Shown: positions 1 through 11,539 of the stretch, piece after piece
How positions within the stretch are numbered: position 1 is the stretch's first letter
Layout: each line of letters opens with the position of its first letter
Source of the DNA: Loxodes magnus
Lineage: Eukaryota > Ciliophora > Karyorelictea > Loxodida > Loxodidae
Reading direction: 5' to 3'
Length of the DNA stretch: 64,000 nucleotides
NCBI GenBank assembly: GCA_946699065.1
Contig: CAMPDV010000300.1
Location: forward strand, 248,001-312,000
Made by a program: the position numbers and the translations under genes
The notes under the pieces: generated by a model
Database searches by the model: none
What the model saw: only the letters and a program-made list of their open reading frames with translations
What the model was told of the DNA's origin: nothing

Positions 1-1090
1 AGTGGCTTCAATCGAGATTTTTAGAAAATTGATTTTCTTAGCTATCCTGCTGAGATTTAAAAACTAATCTCTCCATATATGATATGCTTCTATTAAAGCA
101 TAGATTTTATCATAACTAGTTAAGCTAATATCACTACTGCATTAAAATAAAGAGAATATTAATCATGATTACTGCTTAAATGTTCGATGAGGAATTATGT
201 AAAATATCTCAAGTTTAATTTCTTGCTGGTATAGCTGAAGATATTTCTTATTAATGAATATCTTCCATAACATGATAAATTAACTAAAAAATTAAAATTG
301 ATACTTGGAGTTAAAAAATTTCTAGCATCTTTAAAGGAAACAAATTAAGAAACTGAGCTAGTTCATTTATTATATCAATAATTTAGCTAAAATTAGATTA
401 AAAGACTAGATAGTTATATCTTAAAAGGTAAGTAGATAGAATAATAAGGGATATTAATAAATTTAGAGATTTGTTAGTTAAGAAAAGTAAAATAAATAGA
501 ATGTAATAGTTAAAGTTCTATTATAAGTATAATATACATAATCACAATGTTAAAATTAGAAAATCTAACTTAAATAAGAACTTAAAAATTAAAAGAAAGT
601 CTTAATGATATATTAATAGTAATAACTATAATATTTGCTATAGTTTATTATAAAGTTAAAATAATAATAGATGCTTAATAAATATCCTTTTATTATATAA
701 TGCTAATTATTAATTAATTTAAATCAAATAAATTACATATTTATTCTTATTATTAACTATAATATACAATCATTAATATATCAACTAAAGCATATTTACT
801 ATATCTGTAACTTAAATTAACTCCTATTAGCTTATAATTATTAATTATAAAGGTTTATTATCTAAAATCTTTGGCCTACTATTTTAAATTATTTAAGTAT
901 AAAATAACTGGGAAAGATTAGATTATTATGATAAATAACAAAATAAAAAAGATAGACAAGCAAATAAAATTAGCAGTACTATACAAAACTCATTTAGAAA
1001 GACAAGCAAATGTCTTAAATATTCAAATATAATTAATATAAACTATTAACTTTAAAGTAATTAAAGCATTTATTTCATAATTTCATATCT
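1..1090. other. AT-rich stretch, no gene seen
   Basis: No motif, RNA fold or convincing codon pattern was found. The first 25 bases resemble, in reverse complement, a segment near 2740-2765 next to a decayed TPR gene, so the window may begin inside another piece of the same duplicated family. Confidence 0.4.
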
Positions 1091-1097
1091 TTCTCTA

Positions 1098-1184
1098 AAA
1101 TTTGGAAGATACTTAGATGCAATAGAATACTATAACATAGCTATAAAACTAAATCCAAGTAGAGCTTTATGCATATTGTAGGCA
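1098..1184 (+). pseudogene. TPR repeat fragment
   Basis: A single tetratricopeptide repeat can be read on the plus strand, with the signature KFGRYLDAIEYYNIAIKLNP followed by an S-R-A-L stretch. Gly-Arg-Tyr, Glu-Ala-Ile type spacing and the Leu-Asn-Pro ending match the repeats of the intact gene at 7833-10262. No second repeat follows on this strand, and the sequence runs straight into minus-strand TPR remnants, so it is taken as a stranded fragment of a duplicated TPR gene. Confidence 0.5.
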
Positions 1185-1239
1185 AGGCATCCCTTCTTAA
1201 CAATTTAGAAGTTTGAGATTTATAATATTTACCTTTTAT

Positions 1240-3190
1240 TTCTAAAATTTTTATCAAATATGCTTCAGATTACTCAACCTTTCTTTTGTTTCTTCGTTCT
1301 AACTATAAATCTTCAGTACATTTCTTGTGTTATTTTAAGCCTCTACGAAATTAGAATTAAGCTTCAAAGTTTTTTTAGCTTTCTTTCAGTTCTTCTTTTT
1401 GTCTAACAACTTAAGAAAATTTCCTTTGCTATAAAAAGAATCATTAATAAAAGGATTTAGTTTGATAACTTTATTATAGCATTCTATTGCTTCTCCATAA
1501 TATCCAAAAATTAAGATTGTTTCTTTTATATGAGAAGACTACAAATATATTATGTTTAGCTTACTAGGAACATTATAGCATTCTGTAGTTTCTTTGGTGT
1601 TAATTTAAATTATCAATAAATGCCTTAGGTTAATTGAGCTTTTTAGTAATTGAACTTTACTTTATGACTTTACTGATGCACTCTAATGTTTCTATATTTT
1701 AACCTAATTTCTTTTCAGAATTTCCTCTATAGAATCATAGATCTATAAAATTAAGATTAGCTTTAAATCATCATTATAGTACTCCGCTATTTTAAGGTTC
1801 TAGTTTAAATTGTTAAGCAAATTTTCTTTTTAAAAAGTAGCTTCTGTAAAGCTTACCTTCTTTCTATTTGCTGTGCTTTTGCACTTAATAGGTTTTAAAT
1901 CTAAGTTTTAGCTTAAAGTTTATTTCTTTTTAGATTATAAACTTTGTCAAAATTAGGATTTATATTTATTAAAGTGTCTTAGATATAAATAATTTTAGAT
2001 TATAGCCTAAATATTTGTATTTCTTTTATTTAATATCACTATAACAATGCTATTATTAACTGAATCAAGAGAAATATAATTAGAGTAAAAATATCTTAAG
2101 AATGAGATATTTTCTAATACTTCTATAATCTCTTTCATAAGCTGCCATAACAATTTCACACTTTAATAAAATTATTAGATTAACTTAAATGATAGTCTAA
2201 GATAAACATAAGAAAGACTAATTGTGCTTATATAGAAAACATAAAAGAATAACGTATAGAACTTAATTTAGAAAAGCAAGCAATATAATTACCAAACTTC
2301 TAATTATTTTAATAATTAAATATAATATACCTACTATTGCTTTAATAAAAAGGTATAGAATTACCTATCTTCATCAATAAATATCATATTAACATGAATA
2401 ATTTAAAGAATTAAACTGGTATATCTTAAAGTATCTTTAGCAAGTAACTTATAATTAACTAAATACAATGCTGATATAATAAAAATATAAACAATAATTA
2501 AAGAAGAAATGCTTTAAATTATCTTTAGTTTTAATTAATTTACTAGATAAAAGGTAAGATAAGAAAAATTAACTAAGATTCATTTTTATAAACAAGCTTA
2601 AAACCTTGATGGCTATAACAGAATATCTTTATAATTATATTTTATAAAAAAATCTAAATAATATATTATTAGAGCACAGCTTAATAATCTTGTGTTTTGC
2701 AGTTTAACGATTCTTTGTATTTTCTTATTTTTAATATGCCTGGGTTTTCCCGATTGAAGCTACTATGTAATTTGGCTTTATTTAGCTCTTTTCCAAAGTG
2801 ATTTAATCCTTCTTTATATTTTCCTAGCTTGTAAAGACTTTAATCTTTTCCATAATATGCTTCAAGTATTTAGCATTAATTTTAATAAACTCTTATAGCA
2901 ACCAACGGTATCTTAGAATCATTCTAGCCTGAAATGCGTTTTATTTACTATTATAAGATTTGATTTAGTTGAGAATCCAGTTTTATTGACTTATTATAGC
3001 AATAAAAATCCTTTCTCTGCTTAATTTAATTGCAAATGCGTCTATTTTAGATTTATATGTTTCTGGTCGATTCGAATTAAGCTTGGTTGTTGTATTGAGA
3101 CATCTAATTGCTTTTAATACCCTCCTAGTTTATAAAATGCATATCCTTTTTTACAGCAAGCTATCTACCAGCAGCGTAAGCAATAAGTAG
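1240..3190 (-). pseudogene. decayed TPR protein gene (copy A)
   Basis: The minus strand encodes degenerate tetratricopeptide repeats, for example LKLNSNFVEA followed by NEE-type helix A sequence. The same sequence is recognisable at 15890-17760 (copy B) over two blocks: 1250-1600 pairs with 15905-16250, and 2755-3130 pairs with 16865-17240. Between the blocks copy A is about 550 bp longer than copy B, mostly the AT-rich stretch 2080-2680, which suggests an insertion in A or a deletion in B. The repeats drift out of frame several times, so this is called a pseudogene. The family role would be protein-protein scaffolding. Introns could in principle explain some frame changes. Confidence 0.5.
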
Positions 3191-3194
3191 CTAG

Positions 3195-3965
3195 AAGATG
3201 CTTTATTTAAAGTGATAAATAAAAATTAATTTATATCTTATAATAATTCCTAATTAACTTAAGTGATCCTTAATGTAAATTTATGCTTCTTGCTTTAGTT
3301 AGTCAAATTAGCTATAATTATATTATTTTTCTCTCTTCTAATAATTAAATTGCTTAAATTTACCAATTAAAATAGTTCTTTACTAAAGAGATATAGTTTA
3401 ACTTTGATTTATGGATTTTATTTAAGCATATAGTTGTAAATATATTGCATTCAATCAAGATACTATCTTTAGTATCTTTATAAAATACCATTAGCAATAG
3501 ACATAAGTTATTACCTTTAAATTTACTAAAATATAACTTTTAATAAGACAATAAGCTTATCTATATAGAGTAACTGCTATCTACTTATCATTTATTCCTA
3601 TATCAATATATTCTTATCTCTTGATTTTATAACCTAAATTAGCTGAGTTAGCCTTCTTTTGTAATAAGCTTTTATATTAAGAATCAAGTTGATAGTTACA
3701 ATATAGCCCTTGACTGTTTCTTATATCAGCCTAATCTATGTAAAGTATTCTCTTCATATTGATAAAATAAGCTTCGTCCTAGATTAGCTTTATAACTAGG
3801 TTATAGAACTCTATGCTTTATATTTGCTTATTTTAGGAAGTTCTTTCCATCTATATAGTTCCTTTTATGTTAAACTTGATGCCTCAGTTTAAGTACTCAT
3901 CTTATTTTATTTTCTATTCAGATTCTTCTTTGACAATATGGACTATAATCTTATAAAGGTTTATG
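3195..3965. other. AT-rich stretch, possible further TPR remnants
   Basis: No clear gene. The block lies between TPR copy A and the TPR-like fragment at 3970-4140, and may be the decayed 5' part of either. Confidence 0.3.
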
Positions 3966-3969
3966 TTTA

Positions 3970-4140
3970 AAGGCATTTATTATATTTAACTAGATTTCTT
4001 AAATTATCTTCTTTATTATTTCAAACTATAGCATCATAAGGATCTAGCTAAAAAGCTACATCAAATACTTAACCATCTCTTCATTCAAAATTTTAAATAT
4101 AATCTCTTTCTGCAACGAGCATCAGAAAGTTTGGGGTCTC
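3970..4140 (-). pseudogene. TPR-like fragment with in-frame TGA at a Trp site
   Basis: Reads on the minus strand as LDPYDAIVWNNKEDNLRNL, matching the TPR inter-repeat and helix A pattern (x-NP-xDA-xAWNNKG). The W is encoded by TGA at 4021-4023. A related, also decayed version is on the plus strand at 21070-21340, where the same site reads VYNNKAEDLKNL. The repeat number is too low and the flanks too diverged for a working gene. Confidence 0.45.
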
Positions 4141-4489
4141 AAAGTTAAAAGACTTGGCTACTTGCTAAAGTTTAGAAATGTGAATAAGAGGAAGTTTTAT
4201 TTATAAACAATGATCTGATTTATCTAGAAATAAAGATTTAGTAAATGTTTGCTTAAGTGACAAGAAGAGGAAGTGATTTGAATACTAATAGATATGATAA
4301 ATAATAAAGTATAAGACTTCTTGATTGGTAAGTTTATAGTATAGTTGTATTATTAATGTTAATAGATATTGATAAAGGTATTTAAATGACTTAGTGTTAG
4401 CCTAAAGGAGTTAGGTTGTTATAAAATAATGAATAAATATTAGATGACAGTTTGAACTAATTTAAAAAAGGAATGTTATCTACTCTGTT

Positions 4490-4870
4490 GACTTTATTAT
4501 AGTTGGTTATTATGATTTCTAACTACTTAATTAGATTATTCTATTATTAACTCTAACCTTATATTACTCTATTTATGTAATAGCTACTACTTATTATTAA
4601 AGTTACAACTAAGATACTCTTTATTATCCATCAAATCATATACTTCCCTTATTTCATTACCTTAAGCTTAAAGTAAAAAACTATTTATATCTTAAGCTAT
4701 CAAAGCTTAGGTAACTGATATTTAGCAGATCTATTGGATAAAAATCTACATGATTAGGAAAATTAAATAAGTAATATAGCCTTAAGATGATATAGTCATA
4801 ATAATAGTAATTGCTTAGTTCATATTTTAGCTTTATTAAGAGCAAAGATAATAAGTATAGTAATAAAGGG
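4490..4870 (+). repeat. dispersed ~380 bp repeat, copy 1
   Basis: By eye this segment matches, in reverse complement, 19020-19410 across almost its full length. Shared landmarks include the stretch around 4715-4735 (gatatttagcagatctattg) and the complement of 19153-19182. Similarity stops abruptly at both ends (near 4500 and 4870), which suggests a discrete mobile or duplicated unit. I see no open frame with known motifs and no obvious terminal inverted repeats, so a MITE is possible but not shown. Confidence 0.6.
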
Positions 4871-5690
4871 TCAGAAACATTTTAGATTTATAAAGATAAA
4901 GATACCATCATATAGCAAAATAAGCTTTAGAACTATACTTTTCAAATTATATTTTAGAATCTTCCTCTAATAGATATAAAGTAATCTATGTATTGATACT
5001 CTAAAATACTAATTAGGAATTTATTTAAAAAATTAATTTACATTAATTTGAAAACTAAACAGTTTATTTAGAAGGCTTTTATTTATAATTTAAAGAAAGT
5101 CAACAATAATAAATCTTTTAATAGACATATTTAAGAAAATTATTTGGGGGCAAAATAAACTAGCAAAAAGAAATTGTTAATCTAAAAGATAAATAGAAAA
5201 AGAGGAGACTAAGAACTTAAAGAAATCAACACTTTTTAAAGAGAAATAAACTTTGTTGTTTAATTAAATCCTTTAGAAACATATAAAATAGTATCTTGAA
5301 GAAGGATCTTTTGAGTAAACCAAATATATTAATTTTAAAATTTTAAAATTTAGCCTACTGATAAGAGAAATAACAAGTTGGAAGTTAAAGATATACATAA
5401 TTTATAAGAAGAGGTTAAGAGATAAAAAAGGAAAAACAAATATAGTCGAATTCTGAAGCAAATAGGAAGAATTCTAATTTAGACTAACGTATAGATAAGA
5501 GAAAACTAAGATTAAAATCTTTTTAATAGTATAAAGCTTTAAAATCAACATTCAATCGCCGAATATAAAGAGTAAAATAAATAAAAGACATAAATTATTA
5601 AGAAATATCAAGAGATTTTAGCTGCAAAATCCCGCTTTTATAATTTATACGACGAATCAAGAAAAAGATAAATTTTAGTCATTATGTAAA
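4871..5690 (+). pseudogene. unrecognised coding family X, copy 1
   Basis: Matches 22376-22970 in the same orientation over about 600 bp with several gaps. The best conserved segment is near 5150-5240 against 22790-22880. There both copies read in one frame as N-K-x-x-x-R-N followed by a charged helix (KEEIKHLKKS in copy 2, KEETKNLKKS in copy 1). Conservation of that helix in one frame implies a protein origin. Both copies break elsewhere. No domain is recognised; the charged, Lys/Glu-rich helix could be coiled coil. Confidence 0.4.
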
Positions 5691-5699
5691 AATATTTTC

Positions 5700-7830
5700 A
5701 TTTTCAAACTTACTAAAAATCATGCTACTACTTAATCAATTTTCTTAAACCTATTTCACTAATTTAAGAGTTACTTGTCTTTTTTTCCATTCAAATGAGT
5801 TGATTTATTCAAAAAGTCTCATAGTCTAATATTGAGTTTTAAGATTAAAAGCTTAAATAAGTATATTTTTGTATTTAAATATTCCAAAATAAGAATCTTA
5901 AATTTATCTTTTTCATATCATAGAAGATTAAAAGACAGTTTCCTTTCTTAAAGTAGGTATCAGTAATATCGCTTTAGTTATAATTAAAAAAGCTTTAGAA
6001 ATTAAATAATTTATTATCCCTAAGTCACTTCAATCCTCACTTATTACATATAAGTTTAGGTTTTATAAGCTTTAGTTATTTTCTAGATGCAAAACTAAAT
6101 AGCTAATTATAATAATATGATCTAAAACTAAAAGATTAAGAAGATTAACTGATAAGGTAGATGTTTACTTTAAAGCTAATTAAGCTAAGAATGCTAAGCA
6201 AACTAATTAAATCTTAATTAATTGAAATTAGCTTTCCATATAAATAAGTTAATTAGCTATTATAGGTTTAGTTCTTTATAGGATACTAATAATACTCTAA
6301 ATATCCATAAGGCTATAGAAACTTTGCATAGTCATTCTTTAGCCTTATTAATAAGACTGATTTAGAGTATTTAAATTAATAAAGCACTAAGTTAATTACT
6401 AAGCTTAAAGAATACTTGCTATACAAATATAATCAATAATTCTATAAGGTTAAATATCTAACACTATCAGTTATATAGAATTTTAAAAGCTTCATTCCTT
6501 TTAATTATAAATAGATAAGCATTCCTTGAATAATAATAGGTACATCTATTTAACTATTCTACAGAAGCTATATGTATATATAGCTTTCATTAAGTAAAGG
6601 ATACTAAATCCTTTTATTCTCTAATTTTATTAAATATAATATGGCTTTAGTTTAGTTAAGCTTATAAGATAATATTTCCAAGTATTTTCAGTAATAATTG
6701 ATTCTATGATAACTATATACTTAAAGATAGCTTTAAATAACTATGAACTTAGAAGGTTAATATCTAAACAGCTATTTTATTCTATTTATTTACTTTTATA
6801 AAGGTATATTAATAGCTAAGTACTAAATGCTTCTATTATGTATACTAACTCTTTAATTTGCAAATATTAACTTAAACTGCTTTATTTGCTTAAAGCTACT
6901 TATAGCTACAAGGTTAAATTTCTAATTTATCTATTTAATTTATAATAGATCAGTAACCTGATTAGGAGACAGTATCTCTGGCTTTTAGATAATAGCGAAA
7001 TGAAGATCAGATAAGATAGAGTAATTTAATAGTTGGAACTTATATATTAGTAAAGATACAAAGTGATATAGGCTAATTATAAATCTAAGTATATAAAGTC
7101 ACAACTTTCTTTGCATGATACTAGTAGAAGTAATGAGAAAGCTAAATTATTCTTTGTGCAAGCTTTAGATTTAAACAGAAGGGTATAAAAGTAATCTATG
7201 AAGGATAAGCTTTTCTCTATAATATCTTTTTATTTAATAATTTAAGCTATTAAATATTAATGATAACTACTCATATCTTAGATATTATAAACCTACTAGC
7301 TTTATAATATCTAACTGTTTCTTTAAATCTAACTAGCTATTATATTAACTTAGTTCTTATATGATACTACATCTATAAGAGATTAGTGTTCTTAATATCC
7401 TTTATCAAAGGATCTTGCATTCAATTTATTTATAACACTTTGAAAGTAAAACCATCTATCTCAAATTTAATTCTAATAGCTCTTAATTCTCTTAATAACC
7501 TAAAAAAAGCTATAAGGTTATAAGACTAGGACTCTAATTTTTAATGTATAAACAATAGGCTAAAAGCTGAATCTATTAATATGAATAAATACAATTAATT
7601 ATCTTAATAGAAGCACAGATATTCTGATACTATGATTCTTATACTATATCTAAATACCTTTATGTATATATCTAGCAAGGATTACTATTATAGAATAAAA
7701 TAATTTAAACAAGTTACTAGATTTTAGAAACTTATTCAATTTAGTTTATAAAACTACTTTTTATTCAATAAAAAGAAGAAATAAATTAGTTAATTTTACT
7801 GTTTCTTTAACAGTTTAAATTTCATATTAA
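5700..7830. other. AT-rich stretch downstream of the TPR-kinase gene
   Basis: No coding signal I can support. It contains the foldback at 6291-6371 listed separately, and many short direct and inverted words (agcta, ttagta, aataatatacc-like). Confidence 0.35.
6291..6371. repeat. 81 bp foldback with two nested stems
   Basis: AATACTCTAAAT (6291-6302) is perfectly complementary to ATTTAGAGTATT (6360-6371). Inside it ATAAGGCTA (6307-6315) is complementary to TAGCCTTAT (6340-6348). The two nested perfect stems share one axis. Function is unknown; a small MITE core or a transcript hairpin are both possible. Confidence 0.55.
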
Positions 7831-7832
7831 GA

Positions 7833-10262
7833 TCATGTTTAGTTATTATGTTCCCATTCACTTTTTTACTCTTCTTTGTGACTTATTTATTAATTATCTT
7901 ACTTTTCGTATTCATATATTGCCTCTGTTATGTTATAATACTCTTATCCATATTCTTAAATCTTAATCACTTCTGCCTCTTACTTCTAAATAGCTTTTGA
8001 TGGACTTGGAGTTTAGTTACTTTATTGATTAATTTTATCTTATTTACATATTTATTCCCATTTTTATTCTAATTAATCTATCTGCTTCTTGAAGCTGTAA
8101 ATATCAGGTCTTATATTCTGATCAAAAGCTAGACATTTATATAAAAGATTGGTTAATTCAGGGTCCTACATTATTTCACTTGAAAAGAAAGGAATCATTT
8201 TATTGTAATAGACTGCTTACATTATTTATTATGAATTTATATTTGGATAAGGTAGTTGCTCATTAAATATTTCTATAGCTATACAAGCTAAGGATCAAAT
8301 ATCACTTTTTTAACTTACTTTGTATTCGAAAATTTCAGGAGCCATTCATTGAAGTGATTCTCATTATTCTTAAATTGTCATTATACTAGAGTCTTGTAAA
8401 AATCCCAGACCAGTTATTTTGGGAGAATCTGAATCGTCTAATAGAATATTTGGAGATTTCATATCTCTATGAATTAAATTTCTGGAATGTATTGCCTACA
8501 AACCTTCAGCTATCTAACTAAGTAAACTAAGCTTTTTAAACATTCTTTAAGGAGATTAATTCTAGCAATCTGTGAATAACTATTTGGATTGAATTATTTA
8601 GTACAAAATTCCCTTTGGCATATAATCAATTAAAAGGCAAAAACAGTAATTTCCTTAAACAGAAGTATCAATTGCAACTCCTGCAAGTTTTAAAACTCTT
8701 TAGTCATTAACAGATAAAAGTGCTTTGCATTCAAGATAGAATGAATCAATTAATTATTGTAAATCTCCTTTTTAGTCCATTTTATTAAGAGCATAATTGG
8801 ATCCTTTTATATTTACTAAATAAACTATTCCATAGCCTCCTATACCTAAAATAAGCAAGTTATCCAGAACTTTATTATTAGGGATAATATCACTATAGTT
8901 TCAAATTCGGATTTAAGATCTGATATCTTAGCCAGCACCTTCTTAATATAAAAGCAGCCAAATATCTTCTATTGTAACTGGATTTTATACTTACTAATTA
9001 AAATTATTAGAGCTTAGTAAGGAAATATCTAATTTAGGGTTTAGTTAATTTGCTGCTTTGAAATATTCAATTGCATCTTATTTTTTATTTAAAGCCATAA
9101 GAATTAAAGCTTTACTATAATATGCTTCTGCATGTCTTGAATTACACTAGATAGCTTTGTTACAGTATTCAATTGCTTCAGAATAATAGCCTAGTTTATA
9201 TAGAGAACAGCCCTTATTTTTATATGCGATTGGAGAAGTTGGATCGATATTAATAGCTTAGTTGAAACATTAGATGGCTTCGTTATATCTACCTTTGTTA
9301 TTAAATGCAAGCCCTTTATTATTATAAGCAGTAGCATAATTAGAATCTATTTTAATAGCTATATCAAAGCATTATAAAGCTTCATTGAAATTACCTATCC
9401 TTTCTAAGGCTAATCCTTTATTGCTATGAACAGTAACATTTTGAGGATTTATTTTAATAGATTTATCAAAGTTCTCTATCGCTTCATAATATCTACCTAA
9501 GCTATTCAATGCTTATCCTTTATTATTATGAATACTAGCATTATAAGGATTTAATTCAAGAGCTATATCATAGCTCTATATTGCTTCATTGTATCTTCCT
9601 AAGCTAACTAATGTTAATCCTTTGCTGACATGAGCAGAAACATCGTTAGGATTAATTTTAAGGGAACTGTCAAAACTCTCTAACGCTTCGTTGTATCTAC
9701 CTAAGCAATTCAATGAATTTCCTTTATTGATATAAACAGAGGCATTATTAGAATCTAACTAAATAGCCTTATCATAGCTTTGTATTGCTTCATTGTATTT
9801 ACCTAAACTATTCAATGAATTTCCCTTATTATTATGATTATTAGCTATATTAGGATGTATTTCAAAGGCATTATCATAGCTCTCTATCGCTTCATTGTAT
9901 CTACCTAAACTATTCAATACCAACCCTTTAACAATATGAGCATAAGCATCATTAGGATTTATTTTAATAGCATTATCATAGCTTTCTATTGCTTCATTAT
10001 ATTTACTTAAACTAGATAACGCAAATCCTTTAGCAATATGAGCATAAGCATTATAAGGATCTATTTTACTAACATTATAAAAGCTCTCTATCGCTTCATT
10101 ATATCTACCTAATTTATCTAATGCCATTCCTTTCTTTATATGAATAATAGCATCCTTCGGGTTTAGTATAATAGCTACATTTAAATACTCTAGAGCTTCC
10201 ACATAATATCCATCGTCGAATAATTATAACCCTTTTTGATTATATTAAACAGCTTAAGACAT
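7833..10262 (-). CDS. TPR-repeat protein with C-terminal kinase-like domain
   Basis: One reading frame of 809 residues runs from ATG at 10262 to TGA at 7833-7835 if TAA/TAG are Gln and internal TGA is Trp. Residues 1 to about 420 are roughly twelve 34-residue TPRs (GRYNEAIESYDNAIKINPN type) for protein binding. Residues about 465-740 are a tyrosine-kinase-like kinase domain: glycine loop GIGGYG at 473, HRDMKSPN with HRD Asp at 600, WMAPE with Trp 639 (TGA at 8346-8348), SDIW with Trp 656 (TGA at 8295-8297). The tail is Gln/Glu-rich and probably coiled coil. Oddities: the ATP-anchoring Lys site reads A-L-N-K (Asn 493) and the DFG site reads G-L-G (618), so it may be a pseudokinase that signals by binding. 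A truncated paralogue is at 24750-26315. The stop choice is inferred. Confidence 0.85.
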
Positions 10263-10779
10263 TTCTATACTATATTTGGTAACTAGTAATATAAACTTAA
10301 GTTATAATAGAAATTAATAATATTAATGCTATCATTTTGGATTTATAATCAAATAAGATTAATTCAATACTCTTCTTCTTTATTCTAATCTTATTATCAT
10401 TAAAACTACTGTATAATTGGATTTCCTGTCCCTTTTATTTTATATTTAATAATTTATTATAGATTGCTTTATTATATAAGAAGCTACATAGCATACTTCA
10501 TACAACTAACTAGAGAATTCTTTAATATGTATGATATATTAATTACTAGTAATAAATATCCCTCTCCTAGATTTTTATTTTTTAATTATTACGTAAGATG
10601 ATTTAAGTTAGGAAAGGCTAGCAATAGTTTTATCAGTAAGTGTAAGTTATGATGATAAGCATAAATATTTTATTTTAGAATTTAATATCTAACAATAATA
10701 AATATAACCTTTTAAGAATTAACTCTTTACTTTAATTTAGATATACTCAAGTTATCTTATATATTTATAGATTTATATT

Positions 10780-11440
10780 TTGCTTCTATTTTATCAGCAT
10801 TTGTTATATATTTTAGCTTATACGTAAGATATTTATTACCCTTTTAGTCTTTTACTCTTATTTTTCTAGGATTAATATCTATTGCAAGTAATTTCTTATA
10901 CTTAAATGGTTAATATTTTAAATGCTTTGAATCATATCTGTCTATTTACTACATATTAGTACTTAAAACTCCAAAAGTTTTATTTAAAGTTTCTATTCAT
11001 AAGAATTATCCAGAATGTCTATTTAGTATTTTATCTCCAATATCCTTGCTTCTAAAACTGAATTTTCAAAATTTATTCTATTTTTAATAGAAAAACATCT
11101 TTATGCTAAACCACTTAGCTCTTATTTTTTCCCTAGTTAAAGCTTATTTCAATAATTGCAGTATTAGTTCTGTATTGTTTAGACCTAGTTCTAAAATAAT
11201 GTCAAATTAATCATTTTTACTAGACTTAAATGAGAAGTTCCTTGAGGATATATACCTTTATAACATTGGAATTAGATTGATACAATAAGCTTATCTATAT
11301 TTTGCATTCTTCTTTTCTGATTAGCAAAAATATCTTTTGAGATTAAAGTTAATTTAAACTGGAATAGCAAAGATTTAACATTCTAGCTTTTTCCTTTTAT
11401 TTATTTTTCTTAACGCGCTTATCCTTTTTTTTAAATTATG
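10780..11440 (-). pseudogene. unrecognised region Y, copy 1, upstream of the TPR-kinase gene
   Basis: Lies upstream of the TPR-kinase start on the same strand and resembles 26850-27800, which sits upstream of the second TPR-kinase copy. The clearest shared stretch is near 11010-11130 against 27580-27700, where both read as a segment containing FLLKIEQ on the minus strand. The paired order (Y then TPR-kinase) suggests one duplicated block. No domain is recognised and no clean start or stop was found. The 500 bp between it and 10262 show nothing. Confidence 0.3.
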
Positions 11441-11539
11441 AATCAACATAGTTAAACTCAATATACTTAAATATACATAGATAGCTTTTTCTTATTAGCC
11501 TAATTATTAACTTATCATTTCTTCTAAAACTAAACTTCT

